The notes beneath the pieces were generated by a model. The model was not told the origin of the DNA, did not search any database, and was given only the letters and a program-made list of their open reading frames with translations. A stretch of 64,000 nucleotides of DNA, from the NCBI GenBank assembly GCA_020081605.1, contig JAHREC010000009.1, forward strand, positions 3,100,001-3,164,000. Direction: 5' to 3'. Below, piece by piece: positions 61,279 to 64,000 of the stretch. The translations under genes were made by a program, and so were the position numbers. Source of the stretch: Albifimbria verrucaria. Lineage: Eukaryota; Ascomycota; Sordariomycetes; Hypocreales; Stachybotryaceae. Positions within the stretch are counted from its first letter, which is position 1; every line of letters begins with the position of its first letter.

Positions 61279-61962
61279 GAAAATGAGCAGGTTGGGTAGA
61301 ACGAGTTTCGGGAGAGTACCACGATGGGGTGTGCTTGGTGTGATGGGTCGATTGATGGTGGACGTTTCTCATATCTGAACACTGGAGCAGCTTGTTTTGA
61401 AAGCAAGGGTATACGTGACCAAGCTATCCCAAAAATACAATAACACGATGACTAGATATAAAAAAGCTGAGAGACGATATAAGTCAAAGTCGCACGCAAA
61501 GCTGCTTTCAGCGAGGTACAGAACCATCTGGGAGCCTCCGTAAAAACGAATGGCATGTGACAGTCGAGCGAAACAATTGTCGATGTCAGCACAAGGCAGG
61601 TACTGCTATGCTTGACGCTTTGGCTTCAATCAATGTTTGTGAAGGCTCCTGTCGTTCTACATGGATATATGATTGTGGGCTCAGCGAAGCGCTGACACTA
61701 TTCTTGTCCCACCAACTATAAGTTGTAGCACGTAGCATCTGACAAGAATAATGAATCCTGAAGTATTAATTAACAGCCAATATCTATAGTCATTAAGTAA
61801 TCTTATTGCTTGGGATCGTGTAACATTATTAGGCTGCTTCTGGATACTGATGCCAAGCTTGACCGCTGAGTGTCCCACTATCACCCGATTGGTTCTGGAG
61901 CGGTCACCTCAACTGCCTAGAGGGGCCGAGAACACAACTGTGAACCTGTAACCATCACCATC
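61279..61962. other. Intergenic region
   Basis: Low GC, no supported gene or RNA. Confidence 0.5.
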
Positions 61963-63803
61963 ATGACCGAACAATTGGGCGATTGGAATGCAGTTCGAGA
62001 CATGGAGAATTATCTCGTGGCTAAGGCCATGGAAGAGCTCCATCAATTGCGCATCGAACTTGAGCAGGTTTTCACGACCCCGACGTCTTGCGACAGCAGC
62101 TTCGGCGCCTCTACGAGGTTATCTGCACGATGAGCGAGTATGAGAGATCGTCTCCTATACCCTCCGATTTTGTTCTGGATGCGGACAAGGCCATTTTAGC
62201 TGTCTGGGATGAGCTGCTCGTTGTCATCAAGGAGCTTTCCAGAAGACCCAATGGCTTGTTCCTGACGTCGCGCTTCGTCTTGTTTGTCTTACAGGCGTTT
62301 GCATGGCAAGGGTCGCTGCAGTTAGATGCCCCAGACACGTTGAGCGGAAGGACGCGAGTCGAACTACAGATCGACTATGTCCACCGTTCGGACGAGTGTC
62401 TTCTTTCGTGTTTGCGTCAGATATGGAATGAAAGCAACAAGAGCGAAGATTTCCGCTGGGCCACGACGCATATAGAAAAGGTTCGATCAGATTACAACCA
62501 AGCCGCTATGGTAGCCTTGTCTCCTCAGGAACTATGGGAGGTGCCGGGCATGACAGGAGCAGTGCCTTGGGTGCCTGCTCCAGGGGACCCTCCGATTTAC
62601 GAGGGTTTCCCGCATGCGAGCATGACAGCCTGGGGAGACGAGGACGAGACAGGACAATGTCCCATAATCAAGCAGAGACTGTATTCAGATGGACCACTCC
62701 CTTGGCCCAATTTGACAATCTGCTTGATAGATGAACGCGACGAGGGCAGCTGGCTACATCGCCCGTTCTTACGCCGCTCTTGGCAGTTCGTTTTGGACGT
62801 TCGCCAGTATTTGCACCACTCAGTTGTAAGGAGACGCAACCTACTTGCAACGCATGCCATGAATCAGGCAGACCTTCCCCCGAGGTGCAGCTATACGTCA
62901 AAAAGACTTGGAGGTGCCCGAAAGACACCCTTACTTATCGCGCTTTGACTTTTCCAGTGAATATGGCCCGTTTCCTCCAAAGATGGACAGAACCCAGGCC
63001 TGCCATGTTTGTGAAGCGTTGCCCGCCTCGGAAGCAGGACCCGCCAAGAACAAGAAAGAAACATGCCCCAAGAACAGTACTACTATCTGGAATTTGGGAC
63101 TGCGGGCGTTTCATACCTTCCACGAGACTCAAACGGCTACCGGCTATGAACCGGTTCTGTGTCGTTTCGAGGGGCCATGTGATGGTCATCACGTACAGGA
63201 TGACTGGGCACTCAAATCTGATGCTGCTGTCATAAATCACGTCCGAGATATCGTGAAGGGACGCTGTGGACAAGCCGTTACCTTGGCATCAGTTGGTCTT
63301 GGGTCAACGTGGACAATAGAAAGTACCATGGACTGTCCATTTGAGCGTCAGAGGTCGAGATTTGGGTTGAAAGGTGAGACGTTCAAGGTGATTGAAGATA
63401 TACAGGGTGGGATGTACGGACTGGCACCCACCATGCTCCACAGGAGTCGGAAAGGAATGCTTGCAAGTGGGAGCCCAGTCAGCACAAAGAATGCTTTACG
63501 ATGAAGATAGACGACGATCAGTGGATGCTGGGTCGAAGCCTGGCGGAGGAGCGGAGGATTGGAGAGGCCCTCAAGAACATGCACCGTGGAGGCAACTGTC
63601 ACTTCCCTCAATGGTGTGTTGCTATAAATGGACAGATGTCCCAGGAGGATACTCCGGCAGTCCCAGACAGAATTTTCGAAGACATGAATCGATGGGACGT
63701 TGAGGGGATAGACAGCAAACAGACTACGAGAGTGAGGGGTTTTCGGATTCTGAGTTCGAATCTGAGTAATGGTTTACTGGGGATGAAGGAACTACTATGG
63801 TAA
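61963..63803 (+). CDS. Hypothetical protein, 614 aa (four frameshifts)
   Basis: Read as one exon from the ATG at 61963, the gene needs four one-base additions: near 62073 (T run), 62880 (C run), 62897 (A run) and 63502. The corrected length is then a whole number of codons. The N-terminal third is helical (LRQQLRRLYEVICTMSEYE). The middle is rich in W and P (AVPWVPAPGDPPIYEGFP). A CHVC motif and further cysteines and histidines (CRFEGPCDGHHV) in the later part could bind metal. The C-terminus contains GKRSLAEERRIGEAL-type charged helix sequence. I do not recognise the family; it may be limited to filamentous fungi. Confidence 0.6.
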
Positions 63804-64000
63804 CAGTCTCAGTTGAACGGCGTAAGGTATACTTGCGAATGTTAGTTTCGCACAATATTGTCGAAGGCTTACTTTTATATAATCTGTATCCTATTCATTG
63901 CCTATGGCTGTGTAATTGGAAAGGTTGCCGATTCCCAGCCGTTCGATGAGCTGACTGAAACCTTTGCTGCGTTCATTTACATGTACAGTGGCATAAATCA
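63804..64000. other. Right-edge non-coding sequence
   Basis: No coding or structural feature seen before the window ends. Confidence 0.5.

Overview
The window looks like nuclear DNA of a filamentous ascomycete (Pezizomycotina). The evidence is spliced protein-coding genes with 50-90 nt GT-AG introns, fungal families (STAND NTPase with a fungal N-terminal domain, rhodopsin-like membrane protein, FLC/TRP-like protein, DUF6594, SRPK-like kinase), and a 10.7 kb AT-rich block whose retrotransposon shows the transition pattern expected of repeat-induced point mutation (RIP). I cannot name the genus.

Layout. 0-4.85 kb: a partial kinase-type N-terminus running off the left edge, a DUF6594 membrane protein and a gene with two tandem protein kinase domains. 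4.99-15.71 kb: an extremely AT-rich isochore holding a dead Ty3/gypsy chromovirus (5.67-13.14 kb, LTR to LTR) inside almost pure A+T flanks. 16.9-25.2 kb: a probable sesquiterpene gene cluster (class I terpene synthase, cytochrome P450, rhodopsin-like membrane protein, second P450) directly next to the AT block, followed by a damaged SRPK-like kinase (25.9-27.5 kb). 29.2-36.1 kb: FLC/TRP-like membrane protein, F-box-like protein, secreted Ser/Thr-rich protein with a C-terminal beta-sandwich-like region. 37.6-41.1 kb: STAND/NACHT NTPase. 41.1-50.9 kb: a gene-poor stretch with several families of degenerate tandem repeats, an unusually CCGG-rich part, and only one small spliced gene (87 aa, CxxC protein). 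50.9-63.8 kb: housekeeping-like genes: GDT1 cation transporter, WD40 (DCAF11/LEC14B-like) protein, dynamin-like GTPase, mitochondrial PP2C phosphatase and an unrecognised 614-residue protein.

A pattern cuts across the window. About thirty single-base losses, most of them in short homopolymers, break otherwise well-conserved genes, including ones that look essential. In nearly every affected gene, adding back the inferred number of bases makes the exon lengths add up to whole codons. Five genes need no correction. This looks more like uncorrected indel error in the assembly than mass pseudogenisation, so I annotate those genes as CDS with frameshifts. The damage in the retrotransposon is different in kind (transitions, stop codons, loss of CpA/TpG) and is real RIP decay.
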